Assembly: GCA_903915035.1 (NCBI GenBank)
Contig: CAIWRI010000071.1
Location: forward strand, 1-33,998
Origin: an uncultured Nitrosomonadales bacterium
GTDB lineage: Bacteria; Pseudomonadota; Gammaproteobacteria; Burkholderiales; Gallionellaceae
Length of the DNA stretch: 33,998 nucleotides
Reading direction: 5' to 3'
This document shows, in pieces, positions 19,313 to 32,490 of this stretch. The notes under the pieces were generated by a model. The model searched no databases and was not told the DNA's origin. It saw nothing but the letters and a program-made list of their open reading frames with translations. How positions within the stretch are numbered: the stretch's first letter is position 1; each line of letters starts with the position of its first letter. The translations under genes and the position numbers were made by a program.

Positions 19313-20133
19313 CAGTGTTTCGCTACAGAAGAATCAGTGCAAGCGATCTGTATCAACTGGCGGTCTGCCAGGCGAATTGCCGTCAACGGCCCGCCCCATA
19401 AGCAGCCTGTATCCAGCGCGATAGCATTGGGCTTGACCATTAGCCCCAGCGCCGACCAGTGACCGAAGACCACCGTTGCTTCCGCACTCTTCCGTCCCGG
19501 AATATCAAACCAGGGACGATAACCCTCAGGGATATTTTGTATTTCCGCCTTGAAATCAAATTCCATCCGGCCTTTATCCGTGCAGATGCGCATCCGGGTC
19601 AGCGCATTGGTAATCACACGCAGTCGTTTAAAGCCGGTCAGATCGGTATCCCAGGCATCCGGTTGATTGCCGTACATATGCGCAAGAAAGTCTACATAAT
19701 TATCGCTGCGCAACGTAGCCTCCACTTCATGAGCAAGTCTTGCCGCCTGCTCCACCGTCCACCCCGGCAACAATCCGGCATGCACCAGCACAAAATTCCC
19801 TTCGACATGCAGCAGGCGCTGATGTCGCAACCAGGTCAATAACTCTTCACGATCGGACGCCACCAAAATTTCATCCAGAGTATCGCCGCGATGCAATCGG
19901 TCCTCGCCGCTTGCGACTGCCAGCAAATGCAGATCGTGATTTCCCAGCACGGTGATTGCCGCATCGCCCAGCGACTTGACCAGACGCAACACAGCCAGTG
20001 AGTCCGGGCCACGATTGACCAGATCGCCCACCAGCCAGAGCTTGTCTGCGGCCTGATCGAAATTGATTTTTTCCAGCAACTGCACCAACTCTGTATGACA
20101 GCCCTGTATATCGCCTACCGCATAAATCGCCAT
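19309..20133 (-). CDS. apaH: Bis(5'-nucleosyl)-tetraphosphatase, symmetrical (ApaH)
   Basis: A 274-residue metallophosphatase that hydrolyses Ap4A to two ADP. The metal-binding motifs are intact: GDIQGC at residues 8-13, GDLVNRGPDSL, and VLGNHDLHLL; VHAGLLPGW and FGHWSALG follow. The length equals that of characterised ApaH. The ATG at 20133 is preceded by GGGGAAG. It is first of a two-gene unit with waaA, overlapping by ATGA. Confidence 0.96.
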   Translation of the reverse strand: MAIYAVGDIQGCHTELVQLLEKINFDQAADKLWLVGDLVNRGPDSLAVLRLVKSLGDAAITVLGNHDLHLLAVASGEDRLHRGDTLDEILVASDREELLTWLRHQRLLHVEGNFVLVHAGLLPGWTVEQAARLAHEVEATLRSDNYVDFLAHMYGNQPDAWDTDLTGFKRLRVITNALTRMRICTDKGRMEFDFKAEIQNIPEGYRPWFDIPGRKSAEATVVFGHWSALGLMVKPNAIALDTGCLWGGPLTAIRLADRQLIQIACTDSSVAKHW

Positions 20134-20244
20134 CGTACTTCCCCAACCAAATATTCTGATAAAACAGCGTACCAGATTTTTGCCCGGCTTTGATGGAATC
20201 CAATTCTTATTTAGCCAATTTCAACGCCATGAGTTGTTAACAAT
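20134..20244. other. apaH upstream region
   Basis: This 111-bp stretch upstream of apaH should carry its promoter (minus strand) but no clear boxes are visible. It borders the 3' end of an IS30-like remnant and may contain decayed element DNA. Confidence 0.3.
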
Positions 20245-20407
20245 TCAAAAATGACTCATCGCCCATCCATTGCGCTTCAACTCACGACTCAACGTACCTG
20301 CGGAACGACCCAATTCAAGAGCAATTTGCCCGGCTTGAATCCATTGATAACGGTGTCTGGATCAGCGCGCTCTCTTCGATACTCAACTGCTTGTCAATTT
20401 TTCCCAT
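20245..20407 (-). pseudogene. Frameshifted, truncated IS30-family transposase remnant
   Basis: From the ATG at 20407 the minus strand reads MGKIDKQLSIEESALIQTPL, like the N-terminus of IS30 transposases. The frame is then lost near 20340. In another frame it continues WIQAGQIALELGRSAGTLSR and ELKRNGWAMSHF before a stop at 20245. This is the IS30 helix-turn-helix region only; the DDE catalytic domain is absent. Ends with recognisable terminal repeats are not visible. It is a dead fragment and shows past insertion between apaH and the transglutaminase genes. Confidence 0.7.
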
Positions 20408-20615
20408 GCAACATGGTCCTCTAAAAATGTTGCGCTTGGTTTTTGAGCGCGCCTCTTTTTTGTGAAGTAAAATATGGCTTGAATTCGAATGCAAAAACTT
20501 GAATATCTTGAAGAAACACGCGAATTGCGCTGGCAATTATTCAGAAGTCGACTAAAACGTGCGCTAAGCTGATGATATTCAGAGCACTTGTTAATATTAA
20601 TAATGGAAATCAATA
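20408..20615. other. Spacer between IS30 remnant and transglutaminase genes
   Basis: This 208-bp AT-rich spacer must hold the promoter of the downstream plus-strand pair. A weak stem GCGCTT/GAGCGC (20432-20437 and 20445-20450) followed by GCCTCTTTTTTG could act as a minor plus-strand terminator. No gene is supported. Confidence 0.35.
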
Positions 20616-21413
20616 ATGTGGCTACGTATTGGATGCAGTATCACCTTCGACGTAAATGTCACCACCCCTTTTATATTGATGCTGCGTCCGCGCAACGGCA
20701 TACATCAGTGGATAGCGCGTGAATCCTACACGCTAAAACCCAGCGTACCCGCGATTGAGTATACGGATAATTTCGGCAATCTTTGCCAGCGCCTGGTTGC
20801 ACCTCCAGGTGAATTTACGATACAGACCTCTGCAGACATTTTAACCAGCGACTCCATTGATGTTCATTTCGGTGCGCCTTTCGAAGAAGTTCAGAATTTG
20901 CCAGATGAAGTACTGACTTATCTTTTGCCTACCCGCTACTGCGAATCAGACAAATTTATCGAAATGGGTCAGGAAATCGTCTCTGGCGTCCTACCCGGCT
21001 ATGATCAGGTTGCTGCAATTACAGACTGGATACGCAACAATATTCGCTTTAACTCTGACTCCAGCCACTTTCAAATGTCTGCGGTTGAAGTCAATATACA
21101 ACGTGAAGGCGTATGTCGTGAACTGGCGCATCTGGGCATCGCGCTTTGCCGGGGTTTGTGTATTCCGGCCAGAATGGTTGTGGGTTACCTGCATGAACTT
21201 AAACCCATGGATTTTCACGCCTGGTTTGAAGCCTATGTCGGCGGACGCTGGTACACTTTTGATCCGACCCAGAACAGGCCCAAGGGCGGACGAGTGACGG
21301 TAGCTTACGGACGCGATGCTGCGGATGTAGCGATTTTTAACCAGTTCGGTCCGGCGCTGTTTCCTCGCGAGATGTCTGTCCGGGTTGAATTACTGACTTC
21401 GGCACCGGAATAA
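20616..21413 (+). CDS. Transglutaminase-like domain protein (first of pair)
   Basis: A 265-residue protein with a beta-rich N-terminal domain (residues 1-85) and a transglutaminase-like cysteine protease fold. The expected triad is visible: Cys167 in [11 protein letters not shown], His201 in [11 protein letters not shown] and Asp216 in YTFDPTQN. It lacks a signal peptide and membrane segments, so it is likely cytoplasmic. The ATG at 20616 follows GGAAATCAATA. Its stop overlaps the next gene's start (TAATG), so the two are translationally coupled. Such paired proteins are widespread in bacteria; substrates are unknown, and protease, amidase or cross-linking roles are all possible. Confidence 0.88.
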   Translation: MWLRIGCSITFDVNVTTPFILMLRPRNGIHQWIARESYTLKPSVPAIEYTDNFGNLCQRLVAPPGEFTIQTSADILTSDSIDVHFGAPFEEVQNLPDEVLTYLLPTRYCESDKFIEMGQEIVSGVLPGYDQVAAITDWIRNNIRFNSDSSHFQMSAVEVNIQREGVCRELAHLGIALCRGLCIPARMVVGYLHELKPMDFHAWFEAYVGGRWYTFDPTQNRPKGGRVTVAYGRDAADVAIFNQFGPALFPREMSVRVELLTSAPE

Positions 21414-22261
21414 TGCAGCGACTACGCATTAAGCATCTAACCGAATATTTTTTTTCGGATCAGGTGACGCTCAATCAACACATGCTGTTGTTGCGTCCGC
21501 GAGAAGGCCATGATGTGCGTATCGAATCATCAAAGCTGAATATTTTCCCTGCTTTCAATATTAAATGGCAGCGCGATGTATTCGATAACTCTCTGGCTCT
21601 GGTCACTTTTAAGGAGAATGCGGACAAGCTGATCATTGCCAGTGAAGTCATCATTCAACATTACGCTCCTGAACCTTATGATTTTTTGCTGCAATCCTAT
21701 GCGGTCAATTATCCATTCAGCTATGCAGCAAACGAACAGGTCGATCTGGCACCATTCCAGCAACCGTCTTTTCCAGAATATCAACAACTGATCAACAACT
21801 GGTTACATCCCTTAAAACTTAACGAAACTGAAACCTTTGCCCTACTGGTCAAGCTGAATCAAACCATTAGCCGTCAATTTCGTTATCAGGCCAGAGAAGA
21901 AGCCGGCGTACAATCGCCTGCACAAACGCTCACTCTGGGCAGCGGTTCCTGTCGCGATTACGCAACCCTCTTTATCGAAGCGTGCAGATGTATGGGTTTG
22001 GCCAGCCGTTTTGTCAGCGGCTACTTGCATGCGCCTGCGACAGAGGCAGGCAATGCAACGACCCATGCATGGGTGGAGATATATCTGCCGGGCACAGGAT
22101 GGAAGGGGTTCGATCCTACATCGGGTGAGGTTACCGGAAACCGGCATATTGCCGTCGCTGTTTCACGAAATCCTGAAGCTGTGCCGCCGGTATCCGGCAG
22201 CTTCATCGGTATCTATCCCGCTATCCTGCGAGTTAATGTACAAGTCAATCTGCTTGCCTGA
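21413..22261 (+). CDS. Transglutaminase-like domain protein (second of pair)
   Basis: A 282-residue paralogue-like partner. It starts with the bacterial transglutaminase N-terminal domain (RIKHLTEYFFSDQVTLNQHMLLLRP pattern in residues 5-29). The catalytic domain has Cys180 in GSGSCRDYATLF, His218 in TTHAWVEIYLPG and Asp234 in KGFDPTSGE. It is more canonical than its upstream neighbour. Both lack secretion signals. The alpha-E and ATP-grasp genes that often accompany this family are not present in the window. It converges on the atp operon across a parS-bearing gap. Confidence 0.9.
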   Translation: MQRLRIKHLTEYFFSDQVTLNQHMLLLRPREGHDVRIESSKLNIFPAFNIKWQRDVFDNSLALVTFKENADKLIIASEVIIQHYAPEPYDFLLQSYAVNYPFSYAANEQVDLAPFQQPSFPEYQQLINNWLHPLKLNETETFALLVKLNQTISRQFRYQAREEAGVQSPAQTLTLGSGSCRDYATLFIEACRCMGLASRFVSGYLHAPATEAGNATTHAWVEIYLPGTGWKGFDPTSGEVTGNRHIAVAVSRNPEAVPPVSGSFIGIYPAILRVNVQVNLLA

Positions 22262-22281
22262 AAAAGTCTCAGACAGTTCAA

Positions 22282-22297
22282 TGTTTCACGTGAAACA
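22282..22297. promoter_or_regulatory. parS site 1
   Basis: TGTTTCACGTGAAACA is a perfect 16-bp palindrome identical to the chromosomal parS consensus bound by ParB. It lies 21 bp after the second transglutaminase gene, about 11 kb from the presumed origin. Confidence 0.9.
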
Positions 22298-22818
22298 TTC
22301 ATCACTTAAAGCCAAACGAGTATAAAAATAATCCCTTCTGACTATGCAATGACTTTCGCAGGGATATTGCCTTTTTTGGGCAATAACTCGCCACCCCAAT
22401 TTTTTGCAGGAGAGAAGCACGATTCGTTGCTATGCGAGTTTCACGTTAAATCGGTGACAACAACGCGCAGATTCTCATTGAACGAACAACCCCCACCGAA
22501 AACCAAAACAGCAGTTAAGGCCTCGACAATCGCTTCAAATACATTTTTCTTACCGACACCTCAACAGCGAACCGCACCGCGATTGCCGCGCATTCTGAAC
22601 ACCCCCGCAAGCCTTCATTGACTTAGCTGCGTGCTCTGCAATATTTATTCGTTCTGAACCAGAATTTATGCGGAAATGGCATCACAATCTGACAATCACT
22701 ACGATGAAGCCTTCTCTGATGACACAGACGATTTTCGCGGCGGGTTTTGGCCGTGGTAAAAGTTCTCGCTTTGCTTAATATCAGATTCTAATTCCACTTT
22801 AACCGCAGCGCCATCAAA

Positions 22819-22834
22819 TGTTTCACGTGAAACA
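22819..22834. promoter_or_regulatory. parS site 2
   Basis: A second perfect TGTTTCACGTGAAACA, 55 bp downstream of the atpG stop. The surrounding AAATG...ACATTCA bases resemble those around site 1. Confidence 0.9.
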
Positions 22835-22889
22835 TTCACTTTTCATCCGATGAATATGGTTCATCGCTATGCGAGCTTTATGTAAGCGG

Positions 22890-23771
22890 CTATCCTACAG
22901 GACGGCGACCGCCTGAGAGCAGTTCATAACCTGCAATTACATCAAACAATTCTTCATCTATGCTGTTTTGCCGCAAGCGGTGAAAGTCCTGATTCAAGTC
23001 AGCCAGCAACTCTCCAATATTTTTCTCGGCACGCCGCATTGCAACCAGGCGACTGGCATTTTCACTTGCCAGCGATTCGGCACAGGCTCTGAACAGGGAG
23101 ATAAACAGATATTCGCGTACCAGTGCTTTTATCGTTGATTCAGCTCCGCCTATAATCTGCGGCAAATTTTTTGTCGGCCAGCGTATCCCGGACAAACCCT
23201 GTCGCCAGGCATCGTCCAGCGGCAGCAATCGCTGCATCACCGGTTCATACACCGAACCTGTCTTCGGGCGCTGGTGAAACAGGAAAACATGCGACACAGA
23301 ACCACGCATCGTTTCAATTTCACTGAGTATGCGTCCCACCAGAGAGGTGATCGCCGCGATTGAATTGGGTACGGAAAATCTGGCGGTGACAGGCAGACCG
23401 GCATCGGTCAAGTGCCCTTCCACCCGCTCGCCGACTGCAATCATTTGCGTCTGGCTGTTTTTCATTTTGCCGATCACATAATCTGCCAACTGCTCGTTGA
23501 ACTGCCCGACCAATCCCTGATCCGAGCCAAATACCACAGCGAGCATGCGCTCTGTCCGGTGACTATCCCCCGTATGCAAAACTGCCCCCGCCTGAGACAG
23601 ACTTGCAATCAGGCCCAGTTCTACGGTTCGATAATAATCATCCAGCGAGATGACTGCGCGCTCATATTGTGCGATGCTGGAAGCGGCCAGTGCTTTCATG
23701 GTGCGTACTACAGATTCCAGTTCAGCAGCGCCTTCAATCTTGCGATGCAAGCTCTCGGAAGTATCACTCAT
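22890..23771 (-). CDS. atpG: N-type ATPase gamma subunit
   Basis: A 293-residue central-stalk gamma subunit from the ATG at 23771 ([20 protein letters not shown]), overlapping the atpA stop by 8 bp; the longer upstream frame merely runs antisense-free inside atpA and is rejected. The N-terminal helix [20 protein letters not shown] and the central [17 protein letters not shown] (equivalent to the usual SD.GLCG.N) are visible. The C-terminal helix is [20 protein letters not shown]. It is last in the operon. Sequence is clearly divergent from housekeeping AtpG, as expected for this clade. Confidence 0.9.
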   Translation of the reverse strand: MSDTSESLHRKIEGAAELESVVRTMKALAASSIAQYERAVISLDDYYRTVELGLIASLSQAGAVLHTGDSHRTERMLAVVFGSDQGLVGQFNEQLADYVIGKMKNSQTQMIAVGERVEGHLTDAGLPVTARFSVPNSIAAITSLVGRILSEIETMRGSVSHVFLFHQRPKTGSVYEPVMQRLLPLDDAWRQGLSGIRWPTKNLPQIIGGAESTIKALVREYLFISLFRACAESLASENASRLVAMRRAEKNIGELLADLNQDFHRLRQNSIDEELFDVIAGYELLSGGRRPVG

Positions 23772-25281
23772 GCTGCTGGAATGAGCGGAGTGTTTCAGCT
23801 GCAAGCTGTAAAATTGCCGCCCGGTCACTGCTGTCGAAATTATCCGCTGAAGTGAATCGCTCAACGATTTCCTCCGGCAACAAAGCTGCTGCTTGGCACA
23901 GTGCCAGTTCAGCTTCACGCATTTTCGCCAGGGGCACGCTATCGAACAGCCTGGCAGTCAAGGCCAGCAATACGGCAATTTGTCCCGGCACTGTCATCGG
24001 TTCAAATTCAGACTGTTTAAGACAGCTGCGAATGCGCCGCCCGTGTTCGATAATTTCCCGGGTATTTTCATCCAGCCGGGTGCCAAATCGAGCAAAGGTT
24101 TCCAGCTCTTCGAACTGCGCATAAGCCAGTTTTAAGTCGCCGGCCACTGCCCGATATGCTGCCCGCTGTGCCTTGCCGCCGACGCGTGAAACAGATTTAC
24201 TCACATCAACGGCAGGAAGAATACCCAGTTCGAATAATTTGGGTGAAAGATAAATCTGCCCGTCGGTGATAGAGATCAGATTAGTGGGAATATAGGCGGA
24301 AATATTCTGCGCCTCGGTTTCGATAATCGGCAGCGCGGTGAGCGAACCTCCGCCCAGTTCATCCAGCAAATGCGTGGCACGTTCGAGCAACCGGGAATGG
24401 ATGTAGAAAATATCGCCGGGGTAGGCTTCACGACCGGGCGGGCGTCTTAACAACAGCGATAATTCACGATAAGCGCGGGCATGATGCGTCAGATCATCAT
24501 AGACAATGAGCACATCGCGACCTGCCTCCATGAAATATTCTGCGATACTGGTCGCGGCATAAGGGGCGATATAGGTTAAACCAGGCGGATCATTGCCCTC
24601 TGTTACCACCACCACCGTGTATTCCATCGCGCCGTTTTCGCGCAGACTGGCAACCGTCTGAGCCACAGCAGAGGCACGCTGGCCGATGGCGCAATAAACG
24701 CACAGCACGTCGCGCTGATTCAAAATGGTGTCTATGGCTATGGCCGTTTTTCCGGTCTGCCTGTCCCCCAGAATAAGCTCGCGCTGACCGCGCCCTATGG
24801 GTACCAGCGCATCAATGACCTTGATGCCGGTCTGCAAGGGCGTCGTCACCGGTGCACGATCCATGATGTGTGGCGCAGGTCGCTCGATAGGCAAACGTTT
24901 GTCAAACAGCACAGGCCCCCTGTCATCCAGCGGCCTGCCCAACGGGTTGATCACCCGCCCGATCAGGCCATCTCCTACCGGCACATCCATCACATGACCA
25001 CGGCGTTCAACTTCGGCACCCGCGTTCAGATGCCAGTAATCCCCAAGCAAAACAGCACCGATTTCATCCTCATCGACATTGAACGCAATGCCATACAAAT
25101 CACCTGGAAATTTCAATACCTCCTCAAAACCCACCCCAGGCAGTCCGGACACTCTGGCAATCCCGGTGGACAAACTGATGACGGTGCCAGTTTCGCATGA
25201 TGCCAACTGCGGCACATGCGCCTGTCGCGCCTGACTGACAGCCGAAAAAGTATGGTTAATTATGCTCTGCAGGCTTTTCAT
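23764..25281 (-). CDS. atpA: N-type ATPase alpha subunit
   Basis: A 505-residue F1 alpha subunit. The nucleotide-binding P-loop is GDRQTGKT at residues 172-179, followed by [37 protein letters not shown] and [30 protein letters not shown] are standard alpha motifs. It pairs with AtpD in the catalytic hexamer. Its start overlaps the end of atpF by 4 bp and its end overlaps atpG by 8 bp. Confidence 0.95.
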   Translation of the reverse strand: MKSLQSIINHTFSAVSQARQAHVPQLASCETGTVISLSTGIARVSGLPGVGFEEVLKFPGDLYGIAFNVDEDEIGAVLLGDYWHLNAGAEVERRGHVMDVPVGDGLIGRVINPLGRPLDDRGPVLFDKRLPIERPAPHIMDRAPVTTPLQTGIKVIDALVPIGRGQRELILGDRQTGKTAIAIDTILNQRDVLCVYCAIGQRASAVAQTVASLRENGAMEYTVVVVTEGNDPPGLTYIAPYAATSIAEYFMEAGRDVLIVYDDLTHHARAYRELSLLLRRPPGREAYPGDIFYIHSRLLERATHLLDELGGGSLTALPIIETEAQNISAYIPTNLISITDGQIYLSPKLFELGILPAVDVSKSVSRVGGKAQRAAYRAVAGDLKLAYAQFEELETFARFGTRLDENTREIIEHGRRIRSCLKQSEFEPMTVPGQIAVLLALTARLFDSVPLAKMREAELALCQAAALLPEEIVERFTSADNFDSSDRAAILQLAAETLRSFQQHE

Positions 25282-26027
25282 TTTGATTCGCCGGCGGGCT
25301 GCATTTTAAGCAAAGTGCTCACTTCATTTTCCAGTGTGGAAAGATAGTCCGCCACACTCCAGACAATTTTATGTCCGTGCGCGATCAGGACAATGCCATT
25401 AATGAGTTCAGGCATGACTTCAAAGTTGATCTCAGCAGGGGTCAGTTTTCTGATCGCATCTTCAATGGTGCTGCGCTCAGTCTGTGCAAATGCGCTGCGC
25501 ACCAGCACCTGAGTCGCGTTTGCGAGTTGTTGCTGCACATTAATATCCAGCATGCCCAGACGCTGAATAAACACTGCTGCCATGCGTTCTTCGAGACTTT
25601 CATCCGCCAGATCACACAGTATTTTTTTGGCTATGGCAAAAGCTTCGGCACTGGCCTTGCGGGAAATTTCATCACCCAGTTGCCGGTATTCATTTTGCAA
25701 TTGCTCCTGCTGCTTGCCGCGTAAATCATCAGCATCGCTTCTTGCAATACTGATCAGGCGCTGACGCTCGACTGCCGCATCGTCAGTTGCCTGCTTGAGC
25801 AGGACAATCCTCTCCGCCTCCAGTTCTGCTTGCTTGCGGGCATAGTCAGCCATCGAAGCATGTGCCTCGGCCTGCATCGTTTCGGCATGAGCTAACTCCG
25901 CCGCGATGCGTTTTTCCCGCGCGTCAATTGCATTAATAATCGGTGCGTATAGAAACCGCTTTAACAACCACACCAGAATGAGGAAGTTGACAGCTTGTGC
26001 CGCAACGGTAAACCAGTCGATCAGCAT
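25278..26027 (-). CDS. atpF: N-type ATPase b subunit with delta-like C-terminal extension
   Basis: A 249-residue stator subunit from the ATG at 26027, which overlaps the atpE stop by one base (TAATG). Residues 5-25 are a membrane helix. Residues of about 35-150 form a long charged coiled coil (b-type stalk). Residues of about 160-240 end in [20 protein letters not shown], similar to the C-terminal segment of delta subunits, where LIGG and a final helix recur. Ordinary b subunits are about 155-160 residues, so this looks like b plus a delta-equivalent domain, which fits the absence of an atpH gene. The delta relationship is my reading, not tested. Confidence 0.88.
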   Translation of the reverse strand: MLIDWFTVAAQAVNFLILVWLLKRFLYAPIINAIDAREKRIAAELAHAETMQAEAHASMADYARKQAELEAERIVLLKQATDDAAVERQRLISIARSDADDLRGKQQEQLQNEYRQLGDEISRKASAEAFAIAKKILCDLADESLEERMAAVFIQRLGMLDINVQQQLANATQVLVRSAFAQTERSTIEDAIRKLTPAEINFEVMPELINGIVLIAHGHKIVWSVADYLSTLENEVSTLLKMQPAGESK

Positions 26028-26302
26028 TATTTTACCTGCGCAATGACGTGATTCCAGAACGGATTGGCGAAGAGCAGAATCATCGAGACCACGAAACAAT
26101 AAATAGCCATAGATTCGATCATCGCAAGTCCCACGAACAGGGTACGGGTAATCGTCGAGGATGCATCCGGTTGCTGTGCAAGGGCGAGCAGAGCCGAGGC
26201 GACCGCCCGTCCCTGTCCCATTCCCGGCCCCAGAACACCCAGGCCGATGGTCAGTCCCGCAGTAATAATGGAAGCTGCTGCGATTAAAGTTGTGTTATCC
26301 AT
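26027..26302 (-). CDS. atpE: N-type ATPase c subunit with Na+-ligand residues
   Basis: A 91-residue rotor-ring subunit of two membrane helices joined by an AQQPDA loop. Helix 1 has GPGMGQGRA with Gln30. Helix 2 has MIESMAIY with the ion-carrying Glu63 followed by Ser64. In the Na+ c-ring of Ilyobacter, Gln32, Glu65 and Ser66 hold Na+; these align here, while the water-coordinating Thr67 is replaced by Met65. This points to Na+ binding, though the Met leaves affinity uncertain. The Ile/Leu/Ala content is typical. It sits between atpB and atpF, overlapping atpF by one base. Confidence 0.95.
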   Translation of the reverse strand: MDNTTLIAAASIITAGLTIGLGVLGPGMGQGRAVASALLALAQQPDASSTITRTLFVGLAMIESMAIYCFVVSMILLFANPFWNHVIAQVK

Positions 26303-26304
26303 AC

Positions 26305-26994
26305 TTATCCCCTGTCTTCGTTTATGGTGTCTGATGTGCCGCTGGCGGCTGCGATGAAAACCGTGGCGAGTACGCTGAAAATATAGGCCTGAACCATCCC
26401 GGTCAGCAGTCCCAGCATGTTCATCAGCATCGGAAAAATGAAAGGCGTGACGATCAGCAGTATCGCCAGTATCATGGTTCCGCTCATCATGTTGCCGAAC
26501 AGACGCACCGCAAGTGCTAACGTATGGGACAGTTCACTGATGATATTGAATGGCAGCATAATGAGCGTAGGCTCGGCAAATGTCTTAAGGTAGCCCGGCA
26601 GGCCGCGCTCCCTGATTGCATAGAACGGCACCGCGACAAAAACCAGCAGAGCCAGCGCAGTGGTCGTTGACAGCGAACCGGTAGGAGGTTCATAAACAGG
26701 AAAGACTGTTAACAGATTCGCAGTCGCTATGAACAGAAATAGCGTCCCTACAAAGCCCAGATACTTTTCCGGCTGTCTTAGTCCAACCTCGCCTATCTGG
26801 TTACGGATGCCGATCACGATGATTTCCAGCAGACTTTGCCAGCGTGTAATACGCACCTCATTCCCCAAATTGCGCGTGACATGCTTCGCACCGGCAACCA
26901 GCAAGATCATCAGCAGCCAGGTGGTTGCGATCGTCGCGTTAAGCTTTATTGCTCCATACTGCAAGAGGATGATTTCATCAGTGCTAAGATGCAT
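26305..26994 (-). CDS. atpB: N-type ATPase a subunit
   Basis: A 229-residue polytopic stator subunit with five or six membrane segments forming the ion half-channels. The essential arginine is Arg164 in LALAVRLFGNMMSG. The N-terminal extracytoplasmic portion is short. It is separated from atpE by 2 bp and from atpR by 17 bp. AtpB faces the c-ring and completes the ion path. Confidence 0.94.
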   Translation of the reverse strand: MHLSTDEIILLQYGAIKLNATIATTWLLMILLVAGAKHVTRNLGNEVRITRWQSLLEIIVIGIRNQIGEVGLRQPEKYLGFVGTLFLFIATANLLTVFPVYEPPTGSLSTTTALALLVFVAVPFYAIRERGLPGYLKTFAEPTLIMLPFNIISELSHTLALAVRLFGNMMSGTMILAILLIVTPFIFPMLMNMLGLLTGMVQAYIFSVLATVFIAAASGTSDTINEDRG

Positions 26995-27011
26995 GGTTAA
27001 CCTCCTTAATA

Positions 27012-27323
27012 TTAAGATTGCGCAGCCCCGCCCCCCGCATGCGGAAGGTAGTCAGGCGAGAGTGGTTTCAAGCGGGTCAGCCGGATAACGATAGCCCGTG
27101 CCGTAATGAAACCCAGCAAGCACGCCAACAGCTTTCTCCAGTCATCTCCTGCCACGAAATAAAATCCGCACAAGGTAAAGACCAGCCGCAACAACAAACT
27201 GAAAATAAACCAGCTTGCCGGGCTCACCGATGCAACGGCTTTTTTAACCGTCCACCACAGTCCGCCGAAATACAAGGTGCCCAGCAGCTCGCCAAAAGTC
27301 ATTGCCAACAGCAAGTCAATCAT
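27012..27323 (-). CDS. atpR: N-ATPase accessory membrane protein AtpR
   Basis: A 103-residue membrane protein from the ATG at 27323 (MIDLLLAMTFGELLGTLYFGG), overlapping the atpQ stop by 8 bp. It has three predicted membrane segments with arginines near or within the second and third (LLLRLVFTL, TARAIVIRLTRL). It is encoded between atpQ and atpB, the position that defines AtpR in N-ATPase operons. Its role is not established; assistance in c-ring assembly or ion handling has been considered. The C-terminus is short, soluble and Gly/Ala-rich. Confidence 0.85.
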   Translation of the reverse strand: MIDLLLAMTFGELLGTLYFGGLWWTVKKAVASVSPASWFIFSLLLRLVFTLCGFYFVAGDDWRKLLACLLGFITARAIVIRLTRLKPLSPDYLPHAGGGAAQS

Positions 27324-27618
27324 CGTTCTCCTCCAGCTCGTCGCTAATTTTTTTGCCTTCTTTATCGATCCAGTACCAGGCATTCAAACAGCCTGTGGAT
27401 AGTCCGATGATCAGCAGCGTCAGCGTCCAGGAATGAATTCCGGGATAGTGTTTATCAAGCCATAAGCCCAGCGCCGTACCAAGTAAGGTAGGTACCGCAA
27501 CTGCCCAGCCGACCAGCCCCATCATGCCAAAACCCATCCAGACCGTTTGAATGACTCTGCGTTGCGCCCTGATTTTCCGGGTTTCCTTTTCGCCCACCTT
27601 ACGAAGAAAATCAGCCAC
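27316..27618 (-). CDS. atpQ: N-ATPase accessory membrane protein AtpQ (AtpI-like)
   Basis: A 100-residue protein using the GTG at 27618, which overlaps the atpC stop by 8 bp; longer in-frame starts would lie deep in atpC. A basic N-terminus (KETRKIRAQRR) precedes two membrane segments joined by GLWLDKHYPGIHSW, similar to AtpI-type proteins. The C-terminus is acidic (DELEENDD). Its place after atpC and before atpR identifies it as AtpQ. Function in the family is unresolved; it may aid c-ring assembly or cation supply. Confidence 0.85.
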   Translation of the reverse strand: MADFLRKVGEKETRKIRAQRRVIQTVWMGFGMMGLVGWAVAVPTLLGTALGLWLDKHYPGIHSWTLTLLIIGLSTGCLNAWYWIDKEGKKISDELEENDD

Positions 27619-28015
27619 GATGATACTCCGCAAAGCGGCGCACGAAACCGCTTTCCAGTCTTGCCAGCACTGCGCGAACTTGTTTCTCTCCTTCATCGAT
27701 ATTGATAAATTCACGTTCTATGGCCTCGCGCAACTGACCTAGGCTCATGCCGGAAATTGCGTTGCGCACAGAAACAAGGACTTCGCTGCCAGCCTTTACC
27801 AGGACACCTTCATCTACCGCAAGGTAGATTTCATTATCAGATCCCATCTGATAAGTCAGAATTCCGGCTTCAAGTACCGCCACGCAGTCCAACCGGTGCG
27901 GCAGCAGGCCGAATGAGCCTTGCGCCGTTTCCGCCACGATCCTTGTTACGCCGTCTATCTGAGCGAAAACCTGATACGGCAGCAGAACTTTAAGTTTCAT
28001 AGAGGCCGTCATCAT
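27611..28015 (-). CDS. atpC: N-type ATPase epsilon subunit
   Basis: A 134-residue epsilon subunit with an N-terminal beta-sandwich (LKVLLPYQVFAQIDGVTRIVAET, GSFGLLPHRLDCVAVL) and a helical C-terminus (REAIEREFINIDEGEKQVRAVLARLESGFVRRF). The start may be the ATG at 28015 or the in-frame one at 28000 (MKLKVLLPY), which better resembles the family; Shine-Dalgarno signals do not decide. The gene abuts the atpD stop and overlaps atpQ. Epsilon second in the operon, straight after beta, is a mark of N-ATPases. Confidence 0.9.
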   Translation of the reverse strand: MMTASMKLKVLLPYQVFAQIDGVTRIVAETAQGSFGLLPHRLDCVAVLEAGILTYQMGSDNEIYLAVDEGVLVKAGSEVLVSVRNAISGMSLGQLREAIEREFINIDEGEKQVRAVLARLESGFVRRFAEYHRG

Positions 28016-32484
<4,469 letters not shown>

Positions 32485-32490
32485 TTACCA

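Larger units (their letters stand above)
22262..22889. other. Gene-poor parS-bearing region between convergent genes
   Basis: This 628-bp region has no gene I can support. It lies between the converging transglutaminase genes and the atp operon. It contains two perfect parS palindromes 537 bp apart. An imperfect direct repeat GCTATGCGAGTTTCACGT (from about 22430) / GCTATGCGAGCTTTATGT (from about 22866) accompanies the pair, suggesting an old duplication around the sites. Short open frames exist (22349-22621 plus, 22676-22759 plus, 22699-22839 minus) but look spurious or decayed. Confidence 0.6.

Noticed and set aside
22349-22621. A 90-codon plus-strand open frame in the parS region
   Set aside because: No ribosome-binding site, Pro/Thr-rich unnatural composition and no domain; it looks like chance openness in decayed DNA.
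22676-22759. A 27-codon acidic plus-strand frame ending GGFWPW
   Set aside because: Striking composition, but there is no properly spaced ribosome-binding site and nothing to show it is expressed.
22699-22839. A 46-codon minus-strand frame starting GTG through parS site 2 (MNVSRETFDG...)
   Set aside because: The start is simply parS translated, with no Shine-Dalgarno and no recognised family; possibly a fragment, but not supportable as a gene.
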